Made by a program: the position numbers and the translations under genes. The notes under the pieces were generated by a model, which saw only the letters and a list, made by a program, of their open reading frames with translations, ran no database searches and had not been told where the DNA came from. A stretch of 64,000 nucleotides of DNA from Rhizobium etli CFN 42 (GTDB taxonomy: Bacteria > Pseudomonadota > Alphaproteobacteria > Rhizobiales > Rhizobiaceae), in assembly GCF_000092045.1 (NCBI RefSeq), contig NC_007766.1, positions 434,001 to 498,000 on the forward strand, in the 5' to 3' direction. Every line of letters starts with the position of its first letter. The stretch's first letter is position 1. Positions 42,852 to 51,659 of the stretch are shown in pieces.

Positions 42852-44216
42852 TTGAAGTCGGCTCTTTCATACTCACTTGCTCGAATTACGGGCGCCCTCC
42901 GTAGTCTTGAAAGGGACAGAGGCGGCAACGTCGGGATCGTCGTTGCCCTCAGCCTCGTGCCGATGCTCGTCGCAGTCGGTGCGAGCTTCGACTATATCCG
43001 GAGCTACAATGTCCGGCAGAGAATGCAGAGCGACCTTGACGCGGCCCTGATCGCCGCGGTCAAGCAGATCAACAACACCGAGGATACCGACGCTCTTAAG
43101 GAGAAAGTTTCCGACTGGTTCCACGCACAGGTGGACAATAGCTACACGCTTGGCGATATCGACATCGATACCGTGAACCACAACATCACGGCGACGGCGA
43201 ACGGGACCGTTCCGACGACATTCATGAAGATCGCCAACATCGAGACCGTTCCCGTCAGCGTCGCAAGCGCCGTCAAAGGCCCCGCCACGTCCTATCTCAA
43301 TGTCTATGTCGTCATCGACACATCGCCGTCGATGCTGCTGGCGGCAACGACGTCCGGCCAGTCGACCATGTATTCCGGTATCGGATGCCAGTTTGCCTGC
43401 CACACGGGTGATGCGCACACTGTCGGAAAGACGAAATACGCCAACAACTACGCGTACAGCACGGCAAAGAAGATAAAGCTGCGCGCCGACGTAGCTGGCG
43501 ACGCCGTCCGTGAAGTGCTCGACATGATCGACGAATCCGACGAGAATCATGAACGCATCAAAGTCGGATTATACAGCCTGGGAGATACACTTTCGGAGGT
43601 TCTCGCCCCCACGCTGAGCACGGATACGGCGCGCACCCGCCTCGCTGACGCCAGCTACGGCCTCACCAGTGCGACCTCGAAGGCCGCCACCTATTTCGAC
43701 GTTTCGCTTGCGACGCTTAAACAGAAAGTCGGCGCCGGAGGGGACGGGACGTCCTCGGGCTCCCCACTCAAGCTGGTTCTCCTGCTGACGGACGGCGTTC
43801 AGTCGAAGCGCGAATGGGTGACCGACGGAGTAGTATGGTCGAGCGGGAAGGCGATCTCCGGCTCGTATTGGAACAAGGTGGCGCCGCTCAACCCCGATTG
43901 GTGCGGCTATCTGAAAAATCAATCCAATACGATGGCCGTGCTTTATACCGAATATCTGCCGATCACCTCGGACTGGGGTTATAACGCAACCGTCGGCTCG
44001 ACCATGGCGAGCGCCAAGTGGAAGAGCACCTGGGGCGGCACCATGGACAGCGGCGTGTCGACCAGCACTACGAGACGCGATTATATTCCCTACGCGCTTG
44101 CCGACTGCGCATCGTCGAAGAGCCTGTTCATATCGGCATCGTCGTCGACGGAAATCACAGCAGGCCTGTCGACGCTCTTCACTCAATATCTCTCTTCCGT
44201 CCGGCTGACCCAATGA
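42852..44216 (+). CDS. TadG-like pilus assembly protein with von Willebrand A domain
   Basis: About 454 residues. After a short basic N-terminus comes a single hydrophobic segment (GNVGIVVALSLVPMLVAVGAS) and the TadG-type DYIRSYNVRQRMQSDLDAAL. A vWA domain follows with the metal-site motif VVIDTSPSM near residue 155 and LVLLLTDGV near 315. It should be anchored in the inner membrane with the vWA part outside. The frame is open from 42579, but no ATG with a ribosome site is near the conserved part; the TTG at 42852 is a best guess. The stop overlaps the next gene as ATGA. Confidence 0.82.
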   Translation: MKSALSYSLARITGALRSLERDRGGNVGIVVALSLVPMLVAVGASFDYIRSYNVRQRMQSDLDAALIAAVKQINNTEDTDALKEKVSDWFHAQVDNSYTLGDIDIDTVNHNITATANGTVPTTFMKIANIETVPVSVASAVKGPATSYLNVYVVIDTSPSMLLAATTSGQSTMYSGIGCQFACHTGDAHTVGKTKYANNYAYSTAKKIKLRADVAGDAVREVLDMIDESDENHERIKVGLYSLGDTLSEVLAPTLSTDTARTRLADASYGLTSATSKAATYFDVSLATLKQKVGAGGDGTSSGSPLKLVLLLTDGVQSKREWVTDGVVWSSGKAISGSYWNKVAPLNPDWCGYLKNQSNTMAVLYTEYLPITSDWGYNATVGSTMASAKWKSTWGGTMDSGVSTSTTRRDYIPYALADCASSKSLFISASSSTEITAGLSTLFTQYLSSVRLTQ

Positions 44217-44743
44217 CCGCACGAAACCGCTTTGCACTGCTTCGCCGCCTGCTCGGCGATCGCAAGGGGGTGGCTGCGATCGAATTTGCGATCCTGGCCC
44301 TGCCGCTCTTCATCATGATCTTCGGCATCATCGAAGTGTCGCTGATGTTCTTCGTCAACTCCTCGCTGGACGCTTCCGTTCATAAAATCTCCCGGATGAT
44401 CCGTACCGGCGAGGTGGCGTCATCGAAGATCACACTGGCCACTTTCAAGAGCAAAATTTGCGACGACATGCTTCTGTCCTTCAGTTGCTCGAGTGGTCTC
44501 GTCGTCAAAGTCAACGTGCTTTCCGACCTGTCGTCCGCCACTCGCGCCGATCCGATCGACGACAGCGGCAATCTCGCCGTCACCGAGACTTATGATATCG
44601 GCAAGGGCAGCGATTACATTCTGGTGCAGGCGTTTCTGCCCTGGGCAGCCTCCGTCAATTTCTTCAGCCTGTCGAGCGCCAAACTTTCGGACGGCCGCTA
44701 TCTCCTTGGGTCCTCAGCGCTGTTTCGCAATGAGCCCTTCTGA
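44213..44743 (+). CDS. TadE-like pseudopilin/assembly protein
   Basis: A 176-residue protein with the TadE N-terminus: a short charged stretch, then RKGVAAIEFAILALPLFIM and further hydrophobic residues to about 45, with the conserved Glu five residues into the helix. The rest is a periplasmic domain with two Cys (KICDDMLLSFSCSS). In the Tad system TadE is a minor pilin cleaved by a prepilin peptidase. The ATG overlaps the TadG-like stop by four bases. The ATPase, secretin and main pilin genes are not in this window. Confidence 0.87.
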   Translation: MTARNRFALLRRLLGDRKGVAAIEFAILALPLFIMIFGIIEVSLMFFVNSSLDASVHKISRMIRTGEVASSKITLATFKSKICDDMLLSFSCSSGLVVKVNVLSDLSSATRADPIDDSGNLAVTETYDIGKGSDYILVQAFLPWAASVNFFSLSSAKLSDGRYLLGSSALFRNEPF

Positions 44744-44744
44744 C

Positions 44745-45329
44745 ATGATCACGAAACGGAACCTCGCCCTTCTCAGCCTCACCCGGTCCTGCATCGGTCA
44801 CCTCGCATGCGACCGCACGGCCGCTTCGGGCGTGGAATTCGCACTGGTGCTGCCGATCCTGATCGTGTTGCTGTTCGGCACCGTCGATCTCGGCCATGCC
44901 CTCACCGTCAGCCGCAAAATAGACGAGATCGCTTCCAGTACAGGCGACATGATCGCGCAGCAGAGCACCTGGACGAAGACCGACGTGACCAAGCTTCTTT
45001 CCGGCGCGAGCTTCATCCTGCAACCCTATGAGACCACTGGGCTGACGATCACGGTCACGGTCAACGATATCGACAACAGCGGCAAAGCGACGGTCAACTG
45101 GTCCGCCGCGTTCAACACCACGTCGCTCGCTTTTGGCACGGCAAGCGCGATCGACATACCGACGAAGATCCAGGAGACGAGCGTCCAGGTGGTGCTGACG
45201 CGGGTACAATACACATTGACGACACCGGTGTCGGCGTTTTTCTCGAACTTCACCGGACAGAACGGCTACAGCTTCGACCACCATTTCTTCAATCGCCCGC
45301 GCGTGAGCGACACGATAAGTTACAACTAG
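44745..45329 (+). CDS. TadE/TadF-like pseudopilin-family protein
   Basis: A 194-residue protein, second of the TadE-like pair. The helix is ASGVEFALVLPILIVLLFG near residues 27-45, again with the conserved Glu. The outer part is beta-rich and Thr/Ser-rich (TTGLTITVTVNDIDNSG). The start is the ATG at 44745 or at 44730, both near the TadE stop. With the two genes before it this forms a three-gene operon of the kind often encoded apart from the main tad locus. The role is surface or pilus assembly by family knowledge. Confidence 0.84.
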   Translation: MITKRNLALLSLTRSCIGHLACDRTAASGVEFALVLPILIVLLFGTVDLGHALTVSRKIDEIASSTGDMIAQQSTWTKTDVTKLLSGASFILQPYETTGLTITVTVNDIDNSGKATVNWSAAFNTTSLAFGTASAIDIPTKIQETSVQVVLTRVQYTLTTPVSAFFSNFTGQNGYSFDHHFFNRPRVSDTISYN

Positions 45330-45466
45330 ACTATTTGTTCGTGGCCGGCGGATTGTGAGATCCCGACCGCTTGCCGTCCCGTCGACAATGATGCATTGCT
45401 CGCGGCTTGGCCTATTGGCTTCTCACGGCAAATGCAATGAATGATTGTGAATGGGAGCGGCGTAAA

Positions 45467-45985
45467 GTGACGGCAGGAAGAGTTTTCAGCGGGGTGTGGC
45501 GTTTGCCTCTTATCGCGCCCTTCGTCCTCGCAACCATCCTATATTCACGTCATGCCAGCGCGGCGCCCGAGGACGGACAATGGTCGCAAGATCCGGGCAG
45601 CCATTGCAGCTTCGTAGCGCCGGCTTCCCTGACTGCCGGACCGACCTTCTGGATCGGCGCCTGCGTCGACGGCAAGGCGTCGGGGGAAGGAATGCTGCGC
45701 CGCCGGGATGGCGACAAGGCCGGACCGGCCTTCTTCGGCAGGATGAAGGACGGGATTCCCGAGATCGGGATCATCGATCTCGCCGATGGATACAGGGCGG
45801 GCAGTTTCAGCGATGGCGACATCGGCGGGCAAGCCGATCCCGATCCGCAGGACAGGATAGACGCCTTTCGTATCGCGGCCAAGGCTGCGCGGCTCGCCAG
45901 AGCCAAATATGCGGCCGAGAAGAACGCGGGATCCGCGCGCCACTATGAGGAGCTTGCCCAGACGTTGGAACAGCAGACCGATTGA
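45467..45985 (+). CDS. Exported protein of unknown function
   Basis: About 172 residues. From a GTG at 45467 with GGGAGCGG upstream, the protein begins with a signal peptide (VFSGVWRLPLIAPFVLATIL, cleavage near ASAAP). The mature part has CVDGKASGEGMLRRRDG and FGRMKDGIPEIG, which recall MORN-like beta repeats, and a helical Ala/Arg-rich C-terminus (AAKAARLARAKYAAEKN). Other in-frame starts are ATG 45437 and TTG 45407. I do not recognise a family. It may be independent of the Tad-like operon. Confidence 0.65.
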   Translation: MTAGRVFSGVWRLPLIAPFVLATILYSRHASAAPEDGQWSQDPGSHCSFVAPASLTAGPTFWIGACVDGKASGEGMLRRRDGDKAGPAFFGRMKDGIPEIGIIDLADGYRAGSFSDGDIGGQADPDPQDRIDAFRIAAKAARLARAKYAAEKNAGSARHYEELAQTLEQQTD

Positions 45986-46068
45986 ATGACAGGCGTATGC
46001 GCGAGTCGCTGCAGAGCCGATCCAGCGCTTCGCCCTGTCGCAGGCCAATTACCCGAGATGGGGCCGGC

Positions 46069-46914
46069 TCACCCGGCGACCTTGACGATGCCGTAGGGAT
46101 TAAACTTGAACTCGTCCACGTCATAGGTGGAATCGAAGGAGAGGCTTGCGCCCCGCGCCTTGAGCGTCCGATCGAGACCCTGCTTGCCGATCTCGTCGGC
46201 AACTGCATCGATGATGGCAACGACCTGCCTTTCGCTGCCCGCCGTCTCCGGAACATAGACATCCGGCAGCCCCACGAGATGGAAGCCGACGCTTTCCAGA
46301 TAACCGCGCGCCGAGAGCGGCCGCTTTGCGAAGGCCAGGCGACCGACGCGCTGCTGGGCGAGCGGATCGCCGGCGTTCTGCGCCTCGACGCCTTGGCCGA
46401 TCAGCTCTCTCCATCGATCCAATCCATGTGCGATACCGGCGCTTTCGCCCTTGACGGCAACAGCTCCCGCCTCGATCAACCGCTCGACGAGGCGCAGGGC
46501 CGTCATCGACACCTCGACGGTGTCTGCTCGCGCCATGCTCGGCCCGAGGACATAGAGGACGGATTGATGATCGGCGACGGCTTTCTCGTCCGCCTCGTTC
46601 CATGCATCGGGTTCGACCCGATCCCAGCAGACATCGAATGACCGGTTCATGCGGTCATCCGGCTCTGCCTGCGAATAATCCTCATCGACGCTGAAGCCGG
46701 TGGCGAAATCACGGACGGCTTTGGCCGCCGCTTCGGACAATTGGCAGAGGTCGCGATCCCGCCCGAGGAAGCAGAGGACATGCCGGGGTGTCACCGACGA
46801 CGCCTCCTCCTGGGTGGTTGTTTCCGGGCCGGTGTCGATAGCGAAAGAAGGTTTCCAGCCGATCAGGGCCCATAGAGACCCCAACAGCGCGCGACGCACG
46901 ATATGCAAGATCAA
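46069..46914 (-). CDS. Exported protein of unknown function
   Basis: A 281-residue protein with a hydrophobic N-terminus and probable signal peptide (RRALLGSLWALIGWKPSFA). The mature part has CFLGRDRDLCQLSEAAAKAV, DVCWDRVEP, VLYVLGPSM and HLVGLPDVYVPETAG. Two pairs of Cys could form disulfides. The distribution of conserved-looking motifs recalls the DUF4261 type but I cannot confirm it. It is convergent with the gene at 45467 and appears monocistronic. Confidence 0.7.
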   Translation of the reverse strand: MILHIVRRALLGSLWALIGWKPSFAIDTGPETTTQEEASSVTPRHVLCFLGRDRDLCQLSEAAAKAVRDFATGFSVDEDYSQAEPDDRMNRSFDVCWDRVEPDAWNEADEKAVADHQSVLYVLGPSMARADTVEVSMTALRLVERLIEAGAVAVKGESAGIAHGLDRWRELIGQGVEAQNAGDPLAQQRVGRLAFAKRPLSARGYLESVGFHLVGLPDVYVPETAGSERQVVAIIDAVADEIGKQGLDRTLKARGASLSFDSTYDVDEFKFNPYGIVKVAG

Positions 46915-47036
46915 TGCCTCCGTTCGGTCGAATCTTTACAGCTTCCGCTTGTAAACACATGACATCCGAAACGAAAGCGGGATCATCGCACAGGCGATGC
47001 GTCGCGCCCTTAAACATAGGCTTGTCAACTGAGTAG

Positions 47037-47069
47037 CAGGAAAATGGACACGCCTGTACATTTTCCCTG
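47037..47069. promoter_or_regulatory. Inverted repeat upstream of the broken Ldh-family gene
   Basis: GGAAAATG (47039-47046) and CATTTTCC (47059-47066) form a perfect 8-base inverted repeat with a 12-base spacer; CAGG and CCTG extend it imperfectly. It lies about 90 bases upstream of the reductase start and could be the operator for the GntR protein whose ligand domain is encoded at 48316. The rest of 46915-47155 shows nothing else. Confidence 0.4.
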
Positions 47070-47155
47070 TCAGCGCGTCGCCACCTTTGGTAAAGAAACC
47101 TCTGAACGGCCCGGACCGGTCGGTCTGCAAGGAGAGAAACAGGAGCAGATTCAAG

Positions 47156-48159
47156 ATGTCGGATGAGGTTCTATTCGATCTGGCGGAAGCCGAAAGCTTG
47201 GCGATGCGCGCCTGCCGGGCGGCAGGCGCCAGCGAAGCCACCGCCCGTTCCCTCGTGGACGCCACCTTGTCCGCCGCGCTTTATGGACCCCCGGCCGTCG
47301 GGTTTCCGCATTTCGTCGATTACCTCGACAGCTTCCGCGAGGGCCGCATCAATCGCGACCCCGCTCCCACCTGTGAGCGTCCTTACCCCGCCTTCTTCGC
47401 CGCGGACGCCGATCGGGGGATAGCGCAGCTCGGTTTCGAACTTGCCTTCAAGGATCTGGTCGAAGCGGTGCGTACGCTCGGGGTCGCGGTCTTCACGCAA
47501 ACGAACAGCTATACCACAGGAGAACTCGGCTATTACGTTCGCCGTCTCGCCGGCGAAGGGATCGTCGGCATCGCCGCAACCAACGCCAATGCCATGGTGG
47601 TCGCCAAAGCGGGCGGCCCCGCCGTCTACAGTACGAATCCGATGGCCTTCGGCTTTCCGCTTGGCGACGGATCGCCCCCGCTCCTCATCGACCAGGCGTC
47701 GAGCGCGACCGCCTATGTCAACGTCGCCGCAGCCGCGGCGGAGGGACGCAGCATCCCGGAGGGATGGGCCGTCGATGAAGCGGGACAGGAAACTCAGGAT
47801 GCCGCAAGAGCGGCGGAGCTCTCCTTCACTTCGGCGGGCGCAAGGGCGCTAATGTGGCGCTGATGGTGGAAATGCTGTCGGCCGGCCTGTCCCGTCGCCC
47901 CTGGTGATTGGATACACCGTCTTTCAGATCGGGGAGCGCCAGCCCCGCTGTCGGGTCGACAATTGTCGCAATGATGCCGAGGCGCCCCGGCGACGGCCTT
48001 GTCGAACGCGCGCGCCGCCAGGCCGACCGCCTGCAGGACCACGGCGTCTTCGTACCCGGCTTCAGCGGCATCGAATATCCGAGGCCTGCACCGGAAGGGC
48101 TGAAGATGTCCCGCGCCGTGTTTGAGGCCATCACGAGGATAGCGGAGACTGACTGCTAA
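47156..48159 (+). pseudogene. Broken malate/L-lactate dehydrogenase-family (Ldh/DpkA-like) imino acid reductase gene
   Basis: The intact first 220 codons encode an Ldh-family NADPH reductase of the type that reduces pyrroline-2- or piperideine-2-carboxylate: FDLAEAESLAMRACRAAGAS, GIVGIAATNANAMV, AVYSTNPMAFGFPLG and IDQASSATAYVN. A frameshift at about 47822-47830 moves the reading to FGGRKGANVALMVEML. A TGA at 47905, probably from a Ser codon, interrupts APWSLD-type sequence. The C-terminal part (LVERARRQADRLQDHGVFVPG) continues in that frame to TAA at 48157. Two lesions and otherwise clear homology indicate a recent pseudogene. ATG 47156 has AGGAG upstream. Confidence 0.82.
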
Positions 48160-48221
48160 ACGGACGTCTTCCCTGGCAGATGTTCGAGCAGCGATTTCAT
48201 GTGACTGACCGGAGGCATGTC

Positions 48222-48273
48222 AACAGCGTGTCGACAAAGTCAAGCGGAAAAATTAAATTGCCGACACGCTGTT
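48222..48273. repeat. Twelve-base inverted repeat before the FCD-domain gene
   Basis: AACAGCGTGTCG (48222-48233) and CGACACGCTGTT (48262-48273) are perfect reverse complements separated by 28 mostly A-rich bases; TTTTC continues after the second arm. It may be a terminator for the upstream gene or two operator half-sites. Confidence 0.4.
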
Positions 48274-48315
48274 TTTCTGGCCCAATGGACCTGGCCTCTG
48301 GAGAAAGGAACTTAA

Positions 48316-48858
48316 GTGTGCGCCGACGAGCTGGTGGTGACGCTTTCCAACCGCAGCACGATCGTCGCGCCGATCGAAGTCGCGACCTTTCCGAAATATG
48401 TCGAGGCGCTCGACATCGCGCAGCGGATGAATACGCGGCTTGCCGCAGCGCTCCGAACGGAAGCCGACCTGAAGATCATCGCCAAACGGCTGAAGTCGTT
48501 TGAGGCTGCGGTCAAGACAGGCAATCACCTCGCCATGTCGGAAGCCAACAAGGAATTCCACATGGCGATCGCCCATGCCGGAAAAAATCAGTATCTGGCC
48601 TCATTCTACGAGAAGCTTCTGTCGCAGGGCCAGCGCATGCTGCACCTGCATTTCGAATATCTGGAGCGGACGCACGAAGGCTATCTGCTGACCGACGAGC
48701 ACACGCTGATGCTCGACGCGATCAGGGACAAGAACGTTGATCTGGCCGACGAGCTCGCCCACGCCCATACGCGCCAGTTCCAGGATAATTTCATCAACTT
48801 CATGCGCGAGAACTACACGACGGATGTCGCGCTGGGACCGCTGCGAGCTGCGGAGTAA
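48316..48858 (+). CDS. FCD ligand-binding domain of a GntR regulator without DNA-binding domain
   Basis: A 180-residue frame that matches only the FCD effector domain of GntR/FadR regulators: VAPIEVATFPKYVEALDIAQRM, SEANKEFHMAIAHAGKNQY and HTLMLDAIRDKNVDLADELAHAHTRQF, cited in parts. The Glu/His positions that bind metal or ligand are present. No winged helix is found in the preceding 150 bases in any frame. A GTG start at 48316 has a good GAGAAAGGAA ribosome site, so the piece may be translated. It is either a truncated regulator or a free-standing ligand domain. It precedes a ProC-like gene by seven bases. Confidence 0.7.
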   Translation: MCADELVVTLSNRSTIVAPIEVATFPKYVEALDIAQRMNTRLAAALRTEADLKIIAKRLKSFEAAVKTGNHLAMSEANKEFHMAIAHAGKNQYLASFYEKLLSQGQRMLHLHFEYLERTHEGYLLTDEHTLMLDAIRDKNVDLADELAHAHTRQFQDNFINFMRENYTTDVALGPLRAAE

Positions 48859-48865
48859 CGACGTG

Positions 48866-49648
48866 ATGATCAACAGCATTGGATTCGTCGGCACCGGCGC
48901 GATCACCGAAGCGATGGTTCGCGGGCTTCTGGCCGCACCGGCCTACGCCTCCGAGATCCACGTATCGCCGCGGAGCGCACACATTGCCGCGACATTGGCC
49001 CAGGAGTTCGCCGCCGTCAGGATTGCCGGGGACAACCAGACTGTCGTCGATCGCAGCGACATGGTGTTCCTGGCGATCCGGCCGCAGATCGCCGAGGAGG
49101 TCGTACGGGCGCTTTCGTTCAGAACCGGCCAGGTGGTCGTCAGCCTCGTAGCCGCGACCGAGCGCCAGGCTCTTCTCGATTGGATCGGCACCGACGTGCA
49201 CCTCGTCCAGGCCATCCCCCTGCCTTTCGTTGCGCAGCGGCAAGGCGTCACCGCCATCCTCCCGCCGGATGCCGCCGTCGCGGCGCTGTTCGATACGCTC
49301 GGAACCGCCGTCCAGTGCCAGTCGAGAAAGGAATATGATCTGCTCGCGGCGGCGAGCGCACTGATGTCGACCTATTTCGGCATCATGGAAACCACAGCCG
49401 TCTGGCTGGAAAAAAGCGGCCTGGAAAGGCCGAAAGCAAATGCCTACATCGCGCCGCTTTTCGCAAGCCTGGCGCAGAAGGCCAACAGCCCAGGCACCGA
49501 GCCGTTCAGCGCGCTAAGCCGCGAATTCGCCACCAAGGGCGGATTGAACGAGCAGGTTCTCTCCGACGTTGACAAGAAGGGCGGCCTCGCTGCGCTGACC
49601 GCGGCACTCGACGGTGTGCTCGCCCGCATCGAGGGCCGCAGCGACTGA
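48866..49648 (+). CDS. Pyrroline-5-carboxylate reductase-like protein (ProC family), second copy
   Basis: A 260-residue ProC-family reductase. The nucleotide loop is IGFVGTGAITEAMVRGLLA; the C-terminal part has LMSTYFGIMETTAVWLE in the place of the usual GSGPAY signature, so it is more diverged than the copy at 27937. The ATG at 48866 (or GTG at 48863) follows the FCD stop closely, suggesting one transcript. The neighbouring dead Ldh-family reductase used similar cyclic imines, which hints at a decayed imino acid pathway. Substrate not known. Confidence 0.8.
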   Translation: MINSIGFVGTGAITEAMVRGLLAAPAYASEIHVSPRSAHIAATLAQEFAAVRIAGDNQTVVDRSDMVFLAIRPQIAEEVVRALSFRTGQVVVSLVAATERQALLDWIGTDVHLVQAIPLPFVAQRQGVTAILPPDAAVAALFDTLGTAVQCQSRKEYDLLAAASALMSTYFGIMETTAVWLEKSGLERPKANAYIAPLFASLAQKANSPGTEPFSALSREFATKGGLNEQVLSDVDKKGGLAALTAALDGVLARIEGRSD

Positions 49649-49653
49649 AGCGC

Positions 49654-50100
49654 ATGCACCCTAAGCGAATATCCCTTACCGTCCTTTTCACAGTCGCCGC
49701 GATTTTGGGCCAGGCGATTTTAGCCCGCGCCGAACCGGTGGAGCGACCGCCCATTTCCGCCATTATTCTCTCCGTCTCACCTCGGACCGTCCGTTGGGCC
49801 ACCGTCCACACGGCTCCCGATCCCGGGGAAGACGATCCCTATTACCACGTCGAGGTGATCGAGAAGGAGCGACGCACGCCGCCATGGCAATTCAAACGGC
49901 TTGCCACCCATGTCGTGGTCACGGCCGATGCGTTGAACAGGAGCCGCTCGCGACAGAAAGCCAGGACCTATTTTTACAAAGATATCGAATTCCGGATCGC
50001 CTACCAGAACTGGCGCGCCCAGCCTCGACCACAGCGGGAGGCGGGTGTTTGCCGCACCACGATCCTGGAATGCGTCGGCGTCGCCGACAAGCCTGACTGA
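49654..50100 (+). CDS. Exported DUF5086-like protein
   Basis: A 148-residue protein with a signal peptide (ISLTVLFTVAAILGQAILARA). The mature part has VERPPISAIILSVSPRTVRWATVH, THVVVTADALNRSRSRQ and EAGVCRTTILECVG with two Cys that may pair. It resembles the DUF5086 family; function is unknown. It starts six bases after the ProC-like gene stop, so may be cotranscribed, although the function seems unrelated. The 285 bases after it hold no gene I can support. Confidence 0.7.
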   Translation: MHPKRISLTVLFTVAAILGQAILARAEPVERPPISAIILSVSPRTVRWATVHTAPDPGEDDPYYHVEVIEKERRTPPWQFKRLATHVVVTADALNRSRSRQKARTYFYKDIEFRIAYQNWRAQPRPQREAGVCRTTILECVGVADKPD

Positions 50101-50385
50101 TTTCCGCTCCACCATCAAAAATCGCGGTTGCAATAATTGAAGAAATGCAATTTAGCTCTGACGATGAGTCACGAAACTACTTTTGCTAGAGAAAATATCC
50201 TCGCCCGCCCACCGGCGGCGGGCTGGCCGAATGTCTCCGGCCAGCCGGTTCCGGCCGATCCCGATCGCATCACCCCCAATTAGCTGATCTGACGAACCGT
50301 GACGTCCCGGCCGCTCTGCGAGCAGGCGCGGCGGGGCATATTCCATGAATTTCCCCGCATCCACTTTCCACACAAGGACATCTCC

Positions 50386-51573
50386 ATGAAGCCTATGCGC
50401 AATTTCCGCCTGATGATGGCAAGCACCGCGTTCCTGACGCTGGCCGGCCCGGCGCTCGCCCTCGACGGCGCCGATATGATGAAAAAGCTCAGCGCCGCGA
50501 CCAATGCCGGCGGCACGGTCATCACCTTCGAGAAGGCCGAAGTCGACGGCGACACGGTGACGGCAACAGGCGTCCAGGTGGGATTTGCGAACCTGCCCGG
50601 CGACCCGCTGAAGATCGGCGACCTCACCTTCGAGGGCGTCGAGGAAAAAGAAGGCGGCGCCTATTACGCCAAGACCCTTTCCTTCCCGGATGTCGATATC
50701 AGCCAGGAAGGAGGACGCTTTTCCGCCAAGGAGATTCTGTTCACCGGCCTGACGATTCCCGCCAATGCGACCGGCGAGACGCTGGACGACATCCTTCTCT
50801 ATGAGAACGCCAGCGTTGGGCCGATCGCCCTCAACATCAAGGGCAAGGACGTGCTTGCGATCGACGGTATCGAGGCAAACATGGGACGCCAGGACGGCGG
50901 CTTTGCCTATGACGCCAATGTCGCCGGCTTCAAGGCCGACCTGTCGCAGGTCGAGGACGCGGCTGCGAAGGAGGCCATTGAGAAGCTCGGACTGACGACG
51001 CTCGACGGCACTATGACGATGAAGGGAAGCTGGGAAGTCGAAAGCGGCAAGGTTGTCCTCGACGAATATGCTTTCGATTTCAAGAATGTCGGCCGGCTGA
51101 ACTTCGCCGTGGACTTCTCGGGTTATACGCTCGGCTTCATCAAATCGCTGCAGGAGGCGGTCAAGACAGCCGAAGCCAATCCGAACAAGGAAGAGGCCAA
51201 CCAGGCCGCCGGACTTGCGATGATGGGCCTGATGCAGCAGCTGACGTTCAATAGCGCCTCGATCCGCTTCGACGATGCCTCGATCACCAAAAAGGCGCTC
51301 GACTATGCCGGCGCGAAGCAGGGCGTCACGGGCGACGAGCTGGCGCAATCGCTGAAGGCGCTGGTTCCGATGATGATGGCGCAACTCAACATGCCGGAAC
51401 TGCAAAACCAGATATCGGCGGCCCTCAACACCTATCTCGACGGGCCGAAGAGCCTGACGATCAGCGCCGCCCCGGAAAAGCCGGTTCCGGTGCCGATGAT
51501 TGTCGGTGCTGCCATGGGCGCGCCGAACACCATTCCTACGGTGCTCGGCGTCAAGGTATCGGCGAACGACTAA
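50386..51573 (+). CDS. Periplasmic protein of unknown function, beta-rich
   Basis: A 395-residue exported protein. The signal peptide is FRLMMASTAFLTLAGPALA with cleavage after ALA. The remainder alternates short beta strands and helices: GGTVITFEKAEVDGDTVTATG, GDLTFEGVEEKEGG, LDGTMTMKGSWEVESGKVVLDEY and NSASIRFDDASITKKALDY. The pattern recalls beta-rich lipid-binding proteins of the AsmA/DUF945 sort, but no family is certain. ATG 50386 has AAGGA upstream; the frame open from 50299 is not used. It ends before a hairpin and converges with the XRE-cupin gene. Confidence 0.72.
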   Translation: MKPMRNFRLMMASTAFLTLAGPALALDGADMMKKLSAATNAGGTVITFEKAEVDGDTVTATGVQVGFANLPGDPLKIGDLTFEGVEEKEGGAYYAKTLSFPDVDISQEGGRFSAKEILFTGLTIPANATGETLDDILLYENASVGPIALNIKGKDVLAIDGIEANMGRQDGGFAYDANVAGFKADLSQVEDAAAKEAIEKLGLTTLDGTMTMKGSWEVESGKVVLDEYAFDFKNVGRLNFAVDFSGYTLGFIKSLQEAVKTAEANPNKEEANQAAGLAMMGLMQQLTFNSASIRFDDASITKKALDYAGAKQGVTGDELAQSLKALVPMMMAQLNMPELQNQISAALNTYLDGPKSLTISAAPEKPVPVPMIVGAAMGAPNTIPTVLGVKVSAND

Positions 51574-51584
51574 GTCAAGATCAA

Positions 51585-51615
51585 CCGCCGAAGGCGGATC
51601 CTTACCGATCCGCCT
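51585..51615 (+). terminator. Hairpin after the periplasmic protein gene
   Basis: AGGCGGATC (51592-51600) and GATCCGCCT (51607-51615) form a perfect 9-pair stem with a six-base loop, 18 bases after the stop. A shorter alternative stem uses CCGCC at 51585. No U-run is present. It probably ends the transcript between two convergent genes. Confidence 0.5.
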
Positions 51616-51659
51616 CGGGATCATCCTTCCGAAAACACTGCACGCATTCTGAAATTGCG

